In this document: positions 24,009 through 31,267 of the stretch, in pieces
How positions within the stretch are numbered: position 1 is the first letter of the stretch
Layout of the letters: the number at the start of each line of letters is the position of its first letter
Source of the DNA: Gp13-AA77 sp035578005
Lineage (GTDB): Bacteria; Acidobacteriota; Terriglobia; UBA7540
Assembly: GCA_035578005.1 (NCBI GenBank)
Contig: DATJYK010000046.1
Location: 1-64,000 of the forward strand
Direction: 5' to 3'
Length of the DNA: 64,000 nt
Position numbers and translations under genes: made by a program
Notes under the pieces: generated by a model
Database searches by the model: none
What the model was told of the DNA's origin: nothing
Seen by the model: the letters and a program-made list of their open reading frames with translations, nothing else

Positions 24009-24917
24009 TTATTGCCCACCCTGACCCTCCTCCCCAGAGTCTGCACCCAAGCGGATCTCTTCCGCACCCGCTGGCTTGTCGAGAACAAATTTCTCGGGCG
24101 GGACCGGCTGATTGAAGGTGGCTCGCGTCATGGTCATTCCCAGGCTGTAGTCGTCACCTGGACGGTCAAGCTGAATATGGGAGGGAAACTGCACGCCCTG
24201 GTAGTCCTGATAAGCCGAATACTTCACGTCCTCGACCACAGCGCCCTGTGCGTCGTAATACTCCACACGCGAGAGTTCGAGGGTGGAGGCGTCAAACCAG
24301 GCGCGCCGCAACAGCTCAAGCGTCTCGCCGGTATGGCGGCTCACAATGTTCAGCACGTAGTAGATGTGCGCGTCTTGTCTCTCCTGATTAAGAAAGCATT
24401 GCTCGCGGGCGGAGTCGAAACCCGGCACCAAAAGGGCGTCCAGGATGTGCTGCGGCCGTAGGTTCTCTAACGAGTTTTTGGCTGGGCGTGTCAATTGGGT
24501 GCTGCCCACAATGAACTTGTGTTTGGAGGGAATCCAAACCTTGAATTCCTTGCCGTCTGAGACCATATCAAAAATCGAGGTGCGCACCACCGGCGCCTGG
24601 CCCTGCATACGAATCTGCTCCGGACTCTGGAGCACAACCGCGGCCCGCACGTCATGATACTGGCTAATCACCCCGGAATAGACAGATCCCGCGGTAGGCT
24701 CCAGTTCCATGATCGCCGTCATCGTGCGAACAGCGTCACGCTGCTTCTGAAGTTTATCAGCTAACTCGGCTGCCGACGCTGCCACCGGGGGAGGGGGAAC
24801 CGCGGAGGCCGCGACCCGCGTCCTGTGCTTTACGGCACAACCGGCGCATAACAGAAGAGCCGCCGCGCTTACGGTGGCCATCGTGCCAGCCACCCTTCTC
24901 ACGCTGAGAGAACCCAC
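24009..24917 (-). CDS. LolA-like (DUF4292-type) lipoprotein
   Basis: A 302-residue lipoprotein. The signal sequence ends in LLLCAGC (lipobox, Cys at residue 27), predicting lipidation. The mature protein begins with a Pro/Ala linker and ELADKLQKQRDAVRTMTAIMELEP. It continues with LolA-like strands such as GVISQYHDVRAAVVLQSPEQIRMQGQAP, FDMVSDGKEFKVWIPSKHKFIVG and a YYDAQGAVVEDVKYSAYQDYQGVQFPSHI segment. The start is GTG with GGAGGG 10 nt upstream. It is the first gene of the operon and ends 1 bp before the permease start. A LolB-like or receptor role is inferred from fold and context only. Confidence 0.82.
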   Translation of the reverse strand: MGSLSVRRVAGTMATVSAAALLLCAGCAVKHRTRVAASAVPPPPVAASAAELADKLQKQRDAVRTMTAIMELEPTAGSVYSGVISQYHDVRAAVVLQSPEQIRMQGQAPVVRTSIFDMVSDGKEFKVWIPSKHKFIVGSTQLTRPAKNSLENLRPQHILDALLVPGFDSAREQCFLNQERQDAHIYYVLNIVSRHTGETLELLRRAWFDASTLELSRVEYYDAQGAVVEDVKYSAYQDYQGVQFPSHIQLDRPGDDYSLGMTMTRATFNQPVPPEKFVLDKPAGAEEIRLGADSGEEGQGGQ

Positions 24918-25137
24918 CGCCGTTAACCCTCCATCGTTAGGACAACTACCGGCCGGTGATAGCTCTCTTCAGCTCAACGTGTTATGTCTCCCGTAGGGGT
25001 CCGGCCTAACCATACTCTGTTTGTATGATGCGACGATTGGTAAATCAGGTTCAATCGCACACCTGGGCGTACCAATACTTGCTCGCACCCTTCAATGCGC
25101 CGTTCACCTCAATCCCAGAGTTCCTCGGTAATCCGGC

Positions 25138-25560
25138 CTAAGAGACAGCCTTCTTCTTCCAAGCCCCCAAGATGGCGCCCATCAGGAGCATCCCCACCAG
25201 CGGATAACCAGCGATGACGGCAAAAGCCTCCAGCGACTGCGCCTCAAAAACGAGCGCGGTGGCCATCGTGGTGGCGGTGAATCCGAGCCACAACAACGCG
25301 GCAAGTCCCATCCCACATGCAACACCGGTTTTGCCAAGAGCAATCATGAGGCGCGCCAGGACCGACGCAATAATTAGGTTAGCGCCAAACGCAACCACAT
25401 AGGCGAGGGTGGCGTTGCCTTGCTGCCTAAGTTCGGCCAACGTCTTGCCCACCGAGGCCAGCCAGGGTCTTTGCAGCACGGTAAACCAGATTGACCCGAG
25501 CACGAAGTGCACCACGGCTGCCAGAATAACGGCGGGATAGTTCACCCTCTCACCGCTCAC
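25138..25560 (-). CDS. DUF1761 integral membrane protein
   Basis: A 140-residue protein with four predicted transmembrane helices that fits the DUF1761 family: VNYPAVILAAVVHFVLGSIWFTVLQRPWLA at the start, then AYVVAFGANLIIASVLARLM, GMGLAALLWLGFTATTMATALVF and AGYPLVGMLLMGAILGAWKK. The function of the family is unknown. The start is GTG at 25560 with GAGGTGAT just upstream. It stands alone between the Lol-like operon and a repeat-bearing gap. Confidence 0.82.
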   Translation of the reverse strand: MSGERVNYPAVILAAVVHFVLGSIWFTVLQRPWLASVGKTLAELRQQGNATLAYVVAFGANLIIASVLARLMIALGKTGVACGMGLAALLWLGFTATTMATALVFEAQSLEAFAVIAGYPLVGMLLMGAILGAWKKKAVS

Positions 25561-25870
25561 ATATCACCTCAGAAGCTGTCGAAAGCCCGACTCGCGGGCT
25601 GTGGAGGCGGTCTGGGACCGCCGGTCGGAGGCCTGGTACCCTGAGACTGAGTTTATCAGGCAGGATTCTCACAATTCTCATGCCAAACCATTTTCCTTTA
25701 TTTTCAACAACATGATGGGATCATCCGTCAATTTGCCATATTCCAGCTTGCGGGGGGCCCGCGCATCAGCTCTCTGCGTGCAGGTGCACCCACCGACCCT
25801 GACCTGCGGAGGTATATTTCTAACCCATTATACATCAATAACATTCCGGCTTCGCTCGCAAGAGCCAAGC
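25561..25870. other. Gene-free stretch with fragments of dispersed repeats
   Basis: No credible gene. It contains a single copy of the ~40-bp repeat (TTTTCAACAACATGATGGGA near 25701), related to the sets at 17790 and 18225. An ATTCCGGCTTCGCTCGC word (25843-25859) is also present and recurs with small changes near 49902 and 50079. Confidence 0.55.
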
Positions 25871-26887
25871 TTAGTAGGTCGCGGTATCGCCGAAAACGCC
25901 AAGGACTGCGGCGCCCCGAATGGCGTCGTTCTTCAAAGCGTTCAAGGCCCGATTCGCTTCGCCCAGCCCGAACGTTTCCACCTCAGTGTGGATCGGGATT
26001 TCAGCGGCCACTCGCAGGAACTCCTCGCCGTCCTCGCGGGTGTTGTTGGCCACGCTGCGTACTACGCGCTCGTGATAGAGCAGACCGTAGTCGAGGGGCG
26101 GTGTCGGGCTCATATGAATGCCAGCAAGCGTTAGCGTGCCGCCCTTCTTCAGCGCCTTGAGAGCCGCGGGCACAATCTCGCCTGCGGGAGCGAACACTAT
26201 GGCGGCGTCCAGACCCACGGGTGGCTGGTCAAGAGTGGCGCCCACCCAGCGCGCGCCCAACTCAAGCGCTAGGCTACGGTGCCGCTGGTCACGCGTGGAG
26301 ACGTACACTTCCACGTTCCAATGCCGCGCTACCTGGATGGCCAGGTGCGCCGCGGCCCCGAAACCGTAAAAGCCAAGCCGCCCGCCGGGCTGAATGCCGG
26401 AAAGACGCAGGGAGCGGAACCCGATGATGCCCGCGCACAGCAGCGGCGCGGCGTGCTCATCGGCGAAACCCTGGGGCAGGGCATAGACGAATTGCTCATT
26501 CGCCGCGATATATTCGGCGTACCCTCCGTCCACTGTGTAGCCGGTAAAGTTGGCGTTGTCACACAGGTTTTCCCGGCCGGCGCGGCAGTACTCACACGTT
26601 CGGTCGGTACTCTGCAGCCAGGCCACCCCGACGCGTGCACCCGGCTTGAACCGGGAGACTCCGGCGCCCACCCTTTCGATCACGCCCACCACCTGGTGGC
26701 CGGGGATCACGGGCGACTTGCGCGGCGGGAGCTCTCCTTCCACCACGTGTAGGTCCGTGCGGCACACGCCGCACACGTGCACGCGCACCAGAACCTGATC
26801 GCTACCAAGTTCGGGACGCGGCACCTCGCGCAATCGGAGCGGGTTCGTCTCAACTGCTCCTGGCGAATCAAGCACACAGGCTTTCAT
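25871..26887 (-). CDS. Zinc-dependent alcohol dehydrogenase (mycobacterial AdhA-like)
   Basis: A 338-residue medium-chain dehydrogenase. The catalytic zinc ligand C in VCGVCRTDLHVVEGEL and GHQVVGVIERVGAG are clear, with the nucleotide-binding LGFYGFGAAAHLAIQVARHW. Long stretches (ENLCDNANFTGYTVDGGYAEY, PLLCAGIIGFRSLRL, RSVANNTREDGEEFL) match the AdhA/CAD2 subgroup of NADP alcohol dehydrogenases. One of the usual four structural-zinc cysteines is replaced: STDRTCEYCRAGRENLC keeps only three. The start is MKACVLDSPG at 26887; the longer frame up to 27091 is a translation of the inverted-repeat element at 26984-27090 and was rejected. The likely role is interconversion of aldehydes and alcohols. 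Confidence 0.9.
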   Translation of the reverse strand: MKACVLDSPGAVETNPLRLREVPRPELGSDQVLVRVHVCGVCRTDLHVVEGELPPRKSPVIPGHQVVGVIERVGAGVSRFKPGARVGVAWLQSTDRTCEYCRAGRENLCDNANFTGYTVDGGYAEYIAANEQFVYALPQGFADEHAAPLLCAGIIGFRSLRLSGIQPGGRLGFYGFGAAAHLAIQVARHWNVEVYVSTRDQRHRSLALELGARWVGATLDQPPVGLDAAIVFAPAGEIVPAALKALKKGGTLTLAGIHMSPTPPLDYGLLYHERVVRSVANNTREDGEEFLRVAAEIPIHTEVETFGLGEANRALNALKNDAIRGAAVLGVFGDTATY

Positions 26888-26983
26888 GGTACCGGCGCAC
26901 CGCAATGATGCTAAAACGGAAATGGGCGAAATATGATCAAAAGCTGAGGTAAAGAGTATACCTCGAATGCGAGCGAGATTGGG

Positions 26984-27090
26984 TGGTGGTGCAGTTTGAC
27001 GTAGGGGCGGCCCTTGTGGCCGCCCATTTCGAATCTGTTCTGTCGTTTGGGCGGCCACAAGGGCCGCCCCCACGTCAAACCGCACCACCA
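26984..27090. repeat. 107-bp inverted-repeat element, copy A1
   Basis: About 43-bp arms (TGGTGGTGCAGTTTGACGTA... and the complementary ...CAAACCGCACCACCA) bracket a 21-bp centre containing TTTCGAATCTGTTCTGTC. Arms and centre are nearly identical to the element at 41492-41596, so the two are copies of one mobile or amplified unit. The gap 26888-27305 around it holds no gene; TATAAT at 27252-27257 could be a -10 element for the methyltransferase gene. Confidence 0.92.
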
Positions 27091-27305
27091 CTCGAGATTG
27101 AGCCCTGTTGACGCAGTTTCACCGATGGCGTGAAGACTTCACCGATGCGCACAATTCGTGACAACCCTTTGACACCAATTTAACGGCGCGGCTTGGAGCC
27201 GCGCATCCAAGTCATCTGAATGTCGAGCCGTGAAGCCTGCGCCGGAGGATTTATAATGAAGAGCTCCGGAGCCGTTTTCACGAGTCAACAACGAGATTGG
27301 CCACC

Positions 27306-28004
27306 ATGCGTCGCGTAACATCGATAGAACTTCTGGACCAAGGTGCAGGCTCCCTCGAGGAGATTCAAGGAAATCTGGCTGACCTGTGGCGAGTGAATCG
27401 CTACCTGGGCGGCGTCTTCAACAACCTGCGATTGCTACGACAGTTTTTCCGCCAGACCGAAAAGCGTCGCGTGCGAGTGCTGGAGGTCGGCGCTGGAGAC
27501 GGTCGGCTGGCCGCACGCCTGCGCCGGGAACTGAGCAAGCAGGGCATCGATGCGGATTTCTTTGTGCTTGATTGCCAATTGAGCCACCTTCTCATGGGCC
27601 GGCCCGACACGCAGGAGGTGCATCCCGTGGTTGCGGACGCGCTGGCGCTGCCCTTCGCGCCGTCCAGCTTTGATATCGTCACCTGCAACTTGTTTCTTCA
27701 CCATTTCTCGGGTGCTCGAGCGCTCCAGTTGCTTAAGGCTCTCGCCTCCATGGCGCGGGAGGCGGTACTCATCAATGATCTTCGGCGCCACTGGCTTCCG
27801 TACTGGTTTGTACGCTTGACCCCGTGGCTGTGGCGCGTGGAGATGTCGCGGCTTGACGGGATGGCCAGCGCGCGGCAAGCTTACACTCGCGCCGAAGTCG
27901 TCGCACTCGCCAGCGCTGCCAGTTTGGGTGATTTCGAGGTCCATCGGCTTGCGCCTTTCCGCCTCGGCCTCGTACTCTGGATGCGTCAGCATGCTGGCGG
28001 CTAG
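27306..28004 (+). CDS. Class I SAM-dependent methyltransferase
   Basis: A 232-residue methyltransferase. Motif I is VLEVGAGDGRLAARLRREL, followed by DADFFVLDCQ (acidic end of strand 2), VVADALALPFAPSSFDIVTCNLFLHHF (motifs post-I to II) and ALASMAREAVLINDLRRHWLPYW. The C-terminal half is rich in Trp and Arg, as in methyltransferases acting near membranes on lipids or quinone-like compounds; the substrate is unknown. I chose the ATG at 27306; a TTG three codons earlier is possible. TATAAT at 27252 may belong to its promoter, though no good -35 is visible. Confidence 0.85.
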   Translation: MRRVTSIELLDQGAGSLEEIQGNLADLWRVNRYLGGVFNNLRLLRQFFRQTEKRRVRVLEVGAGDGRLAARLRRELSKQGIDADFFVLDCQLSHLLMGRPDTQEVHPVVADALALPFAPSSFDIVTCNLFLHHFSGARALQLLKALASMAREAVLINDLRRHWLPYWFVRLTPWLWRVEMSRLDGMASARQAYTRAEVVALASAASLGDFEVHRLAPFRLGLVLWMRQHAGG

Positions 28005-28024
28005 CCGACGGCGCGGATGGCCAG

Positions 28025-28112
28025 GTAGTGGGCCAGTTTGACGTGGCACGGGCGTCTCGCCCGTGGAGACTCACGGCCAAGATGGCCGTGCCACCTCAAA
28101 CTGGCCCACTAC
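28025..28112. repeat. 88-bp inverted-repeat element (GTAGTGGGCCAG type)
   Basis: The ends GTAGTGGGCCAGTTTGA and TCAAACTGGCCCACTAC are perfect complements, and inner hairpins (GGCACGGGCG..., GGCCGTGCC) pair further. It sits between the methyltransferase and cupredoxin genes. The outer design (GTGG + CAGTTTGA) resembles the ends of the elements at 26984 and 41492, but the inside is different. Confidence 0.9.
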
Positions 28113-28144
28113 CAACGGACAATCATTTCTCTGTGAGGTGCAAC

Positions 28145-28546
28145 ATGACTCAACGTCGACGAACGATCGCAGTGACCGCTCTCGTGCTTGCGCAGAGTGC
28201 CTTCGCACTTGCGCTCGCGGCCCAGGAAAGCGCGCCGGCCGCCGCCGGCGCCGACACCATCCAGGTGACGGCCAAAAAATACGAGTTCAATCCCTCGGTG
28301 ATCACCGTGAAACAGGGCCAGCAGGTGAAACTCGTGATTACTGCCACCGACCACGATCACGGGTTCAAGCTCGACGCGTACAACATTAACCAGAAGCTTA
28401 AAAAAGGCGTCGCGACGCCGGTGGAATTCACCGCCGATAAGGCCGGCACCTTTCCGTTTGAATGTTCGGTATATTGCGGCCTTGGGCATGGCCACATGAA
28501 AGGCAAGTTGGTGGTGGAACCGGCAGCGGGCGCGGCATCTCCCTAA
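28145..28546 (+). CDS. Periplasmic CuA-type cupredoxin (COX2-like domain)
   Basis: A 133-residue exported protein. Residues 1-27 are a signal peptide ending in ALAAQ. The rest is one cupredoxin domain with the complete ligand set of a binuclear CuA centre: H72 (DHDHGFKL) and C107, C111, H115, M118 in CSVYCGLGHGHM. This is the same pattern as cytochrome oxidase subunit II and nitrous oxide reductase. It lacks the membrane helices of COX2 and no oxidase genes are nearby, so it may be a soluble electron carrier or a copper-delivery protein. GAGGTG precedes the ATG. The longer frame from 28028 runs through the inverted-repeat element and was rejected. Confidence 0.85.
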   Translation: MTQRRRTIAVTALVLAQSAFALALAAQESAPAAAGADTIQVTAKKYEFNPSVITVKQGQQVKLVITATDHDHGFKLDAYNINQKLKKGVATPVEFTADKAGTFPFECSVYCGLGHGHMKGKLVVEPAAGAASP

Positions 28547-28680
28547 TGCGACGATTCGGCGACGTGTATTGCGCTCGCCAGTTGGGCTGGTCCATTTCGG
28601 AAATCACCCGCCTTACGCGCCTGCGAGACCGCGTGTCACTGTTTCCGACCAGGCCGATAGACCAGCGAACACAATTGCGA

Positions 28681-29312
28681 TCACTTTCCGTCCTGCGTGA
28701 GCGCCAGAAGTACATTACCTGCCATGCCGGCATTGACGGAATACCCGGAGGTGGTAAAGAGCATTCCTCCCGCCACCACCGTGCCGGCATAGTTGATCGA
28801 CCCGCCGTGCGCTTGCACTCCGTTCACGGTCGCGAAGTCGCGCACGGTATCGAAATCCCACAGCACTTTGCCATCGAGTTCGTCGTAGGCGCGGAGATGC
28901 CCATCGAGAGACCCGGCAAAGACCGCGCCCGGAATCGCCGTTGCCGGCGCTTGTTGCGAAGCGCCGCATCCCGGCTGACTGAGGCACGCTGGCTCGGTGG
29001 GTGCCGTCGACCAGATCTTCTTTCCCGTGGTGATATCGAGCGCGAACATGCCGCCTCCAGCTTTGGGGTCGGGTGTCCAATCCGATAACGGGAAAAATAC
29101 GCGCAGGCCGCTCGCAGCTCCGCCGAACTCGATACCGCCGAGCATACCGCCCTTGCCGATGCGCGACTCCCAAACCATGGCGCCCTGGGCATCGGGATCG
29201 AGTCCGTAGGCGACCCCCGATTTCTGCCCAACGATCAGCAGACCCTTCCCGTTCGCGAGCTTACTTAGAATTGGCGGAGCGCCGATATCAAAGTCGCCGC
29301 CAGGGTTTTCGG
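28681..29312 (-). pseudogene. C-terminal part of the PQQ/cytochrome dehydrogenase, after a frameshift
   Basis: This frame continues the beta-propeller of the gene at 29265-30782. Read back from 28681 it stays open to about 29312 and encodes ENPGGDFDIGAPPIL, LLIVGQKSGVAYGLDPDAQG, VWESRIGKGGMLGGIEFGG, MFALDITTGKKIW, GHLRAYDELDGKVLWDFDT and a C-terminal LALTQDGK. These are standard quinoprotein blade motifs, including the Trp-docking AxDxxTGKxxW pattern. It has no start of its own at the fusion point. One missing base near 29310, within CCCGAAAACC, would restore a single ~700-residue protein. It is either a sequencing or assembly error or a recent pseudogene. Confidence 0.85.
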
Positions 29313-30782
29313 GCAGCTCGATTTGTCCTCAGCGTCGCAGCCGATGTTAAAGCGGTCATTCGCGGTTAGCTGCTTCACCCACAAAATTTTGCCATCTTCC
29401 AGGTTGAGCGCAAGGACGGCGTCGCTGGTTTCGCTGGCCGGATCCGAGTAGTTATCCCCGGTGCCCACATAGAGCGCATGACGCTCGGGGTCGATCGTGG
29501 GAGAACTCCACACTCCTGCCCCTGAAGGGCCGAACATCTGCGTGCCGGCCGCATTCAGCGCGGTCGCCTTCGCCTCGTTCGCAATCGTGTGAGTCTTCCA
29601 CAGCACGGCTCCGGTTTTAGCGTCCAGCGCGTTGACGCTCCCTCGAAACGTGCAGCACGGGTATTTCGGGTTCGCGCCTCCCAGCTCCTCCGCAAAAGAC
29701 ACCGGCACATAGAGCCGCTCACCATACAACTTGGGAGCGCCCGTGATCATGGCGAAGGGATGTGAATCGACATCTGCCTTCCACACAAGCGCGCCGGTCG
29801 CGGTACTCACCGCATAGACGTGGGCTTGCATGTCGCCGAAAAACGCGGTCGTGCCGTCGGCGCTTATCGTGATGGCCGTGCGGGCGAGCGCACTCGGCGA
29901 GAATCTCCAATACTCGCAGCCTGAGTCCATGTCGAGCGAGTGGACTGACCCATCGCCGCCCGCGACAAAGACACGGCCGCCTACAATCGTTGGTGGCCCG
30001 CCGGCGATAGTCGCGCCGGCGTAACCGAATGCCCACTTCACGCCGAGATGCGGGATTTGCAACTTGGTGAGTCCTGCTAATTCTGCCGGCTGAAAACGGC
30101 TGTTCGACAGGTCCACTCCCCATCCGTTCCACAGAACTGAGTTTCCCATCGGCGGCGCGCTCGCTCCACAGGCATTCACTTGAGCGGCTTGCTCCTGCTT
30201 GGCGGGACGCCCGATATAGGTCGCCACCGCCAACCGCTGTTCATGCGACATCGCCGAACCCAGACTCCTCATCTTCCCGGTTTCTAGGGCAGCCACGATC
30301 ATCGGCTGCAGCATGAGCCTGAGGTTCTGTGGCCACGGAGCAAGCACGGGATTGAATGGCGTGTGACAGGAGGTGCACCGCGAGTGAAACAGATAAGAAC
30401 CGTCCCTGTCGAAACTTGGGCTTTGTGCGATACGTTCCAGTGTGAGTGCAGCGGTCTCATTGTCTTGCTTCCATTCGCCACTCAATCGCTGATCCGCGGT
30501 CAGACTGCCGTTAAACGAAACCCTTGGATTGGCAAGCTCGAAAGAGACGGAGCGGTTGCCGGCTTTGAAGGACTCGACGAGAACGCCCAACTTGCCAGTG
30601 TCAGGACTGTCGAGCGTCGCCGCCGATCCGCCGGCGATGTGCAGCACAATTCGATAATCCTCGGCTCCCAGGCGAAACCTTCCTTGCCAAATGCCGCTGA
30701 CCTCACCACTCGGTGCCGCGGCAAGCGCTCCTAAGCACAGTCCAAGCGCGACCCAAAGCAGACCAGAGACTGGACGCGGCAT
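29265..30782 (-). CDS. PQQ-dependent dehydrogenase with N-terminal cytochrome c (polyvinyl-alcohol-dehydrogenase-like), frameshifted
   Basis: N-terminal 505 codons of a periplasmic quinohemoprotein. AGGAGG precedes the ATG and residues 1-22 form a signal peptide. A beta domain (about 25-118) is followed by a heme c site CTSCH (136-140) and then the PQQ propeller: NGWGVDLSNSRFQ, SVHSLDMDSGCEYWRF, a vicinal Cys pair in KYPCCTFRGSVNALDAKTGAVLW, and GVWSSPTIDPERHALYVGTGDNYSDPAS. The order cytochrome then propeller resembles polyvinyl-alcohol dehydrogenase. The protein stops prematurely after 'SSCPK...' because of a one-base shift; the rest is encoded at 28681-29312. The probable activity is alcohol oxidation with electrons passed to heme c; the nearby CuA protein could be an acceptor (inference). 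Confidence 0.85.
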   Translation of the reverse strand: MPRPVSGLLWVALGLCLGALAAAPSGEVSGIWQGRFRLGAEDYRIVLHIAGGSAATLDSPDTGKLGVLVESFKAGNRSVSFELANPRVSFNGSLTADQRLSGEWKQDNETAALTLERIAQSPSFDRDGSYLFHSRCTSCHTPFNPVLAPWPQNLRLMLQPMIVAALETGKMRSLGSAMSHEQRLAVATYIGRPAKQEQAAQVNACGASAPPMGNSVLWNGWGVDLSNSRFQPAELAGLTKLQIPHLGVKWAFGYAGATIAGGPPTIVGGRVFVAGGDGSVHSLDMDSGCEYWRFSPSALARTAITISADGTTAFFGDMQAHVYAVSTATGALVWKADVDSHPFAMITGAPKLYGERLYVPVSFAEELGGANPKYPCCTFRGSVNALDAKTGAVLWKTHTIANEAKATALNAAGTQMFGPSGAGVWSSPTIDPERHALYVGTGDNYSDPASETSDAVLALNLEDGKILWVKQLTANDRFNIGCDAEDKSSCPKTLAATLISALRQF

Positions 30783-31267
30783 TGCCGACCTCCTAGAACA
30801 AAGCTGGAATTTTTGCGGGGCCCTGGCGAGTTGGCGGCCAACAGCGTCGGATTTACATCAAGCGAAACCATACCGAACCTCCAGGGGACGCATTCAGACT
30901 GGGGACAGCTTACCGCCTACGCTCCCCGCCCCGCAAGACACTTGCAAGAAACCGTAGCGAGTGATGCTAAAGGGCGAATCGGTCTGCAATCATCTTCATT
31001 GTGTTTGCCGGCGCATGAAACTCTCGGAGAAGCCCGGGCCTCAGCTTCGCGAGAGCCCAGAAATGGCCTTCGGGGTCCACTTGCAGCGCCGTCGCGTAGT
31101 TTTAGCTGGTGGTTCTTGCTTCTTTTCAGCATAGGCGTTGTCATATTTCGGGGAACGATGTCGAAATCGCCCAGGCTGGAGCGACATCTCTCTAGACCGA
31201 TGATCGAGAAGGTTGCGAACGGGGTCTATTTGGCACTACATTGCGTAATACTCCCCTAGGAGGGAAA
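30783..31267. other. Gene-free stretch between divergent genes
   Basis: This 485-bp region separates the PQQ dehydrogenase (minus) from the ADOP permease (plus). The short frames in it have no ribosome-binding sites and no recognisable content. It must contain both promoters, but I cannot point to convincing -35/-10 pairs. A TAGGAGGG at the right end belongs to the permease. Confidence 0.5.

Noticed and set aside
26888..27091. N-terminal 68-residue extension of the alcohol dehydrogenase
   Set aside because: It is a translation of the inverted-repeat element at 26984-27090; the family N-terminus begins at 26887.
28028..28144. 39-residue N-terminal extension of the CuA protein
   Set aside because: It reads through the inverted-repeat element; the signal peptide and ribosome-binding site fit ATG 28145.
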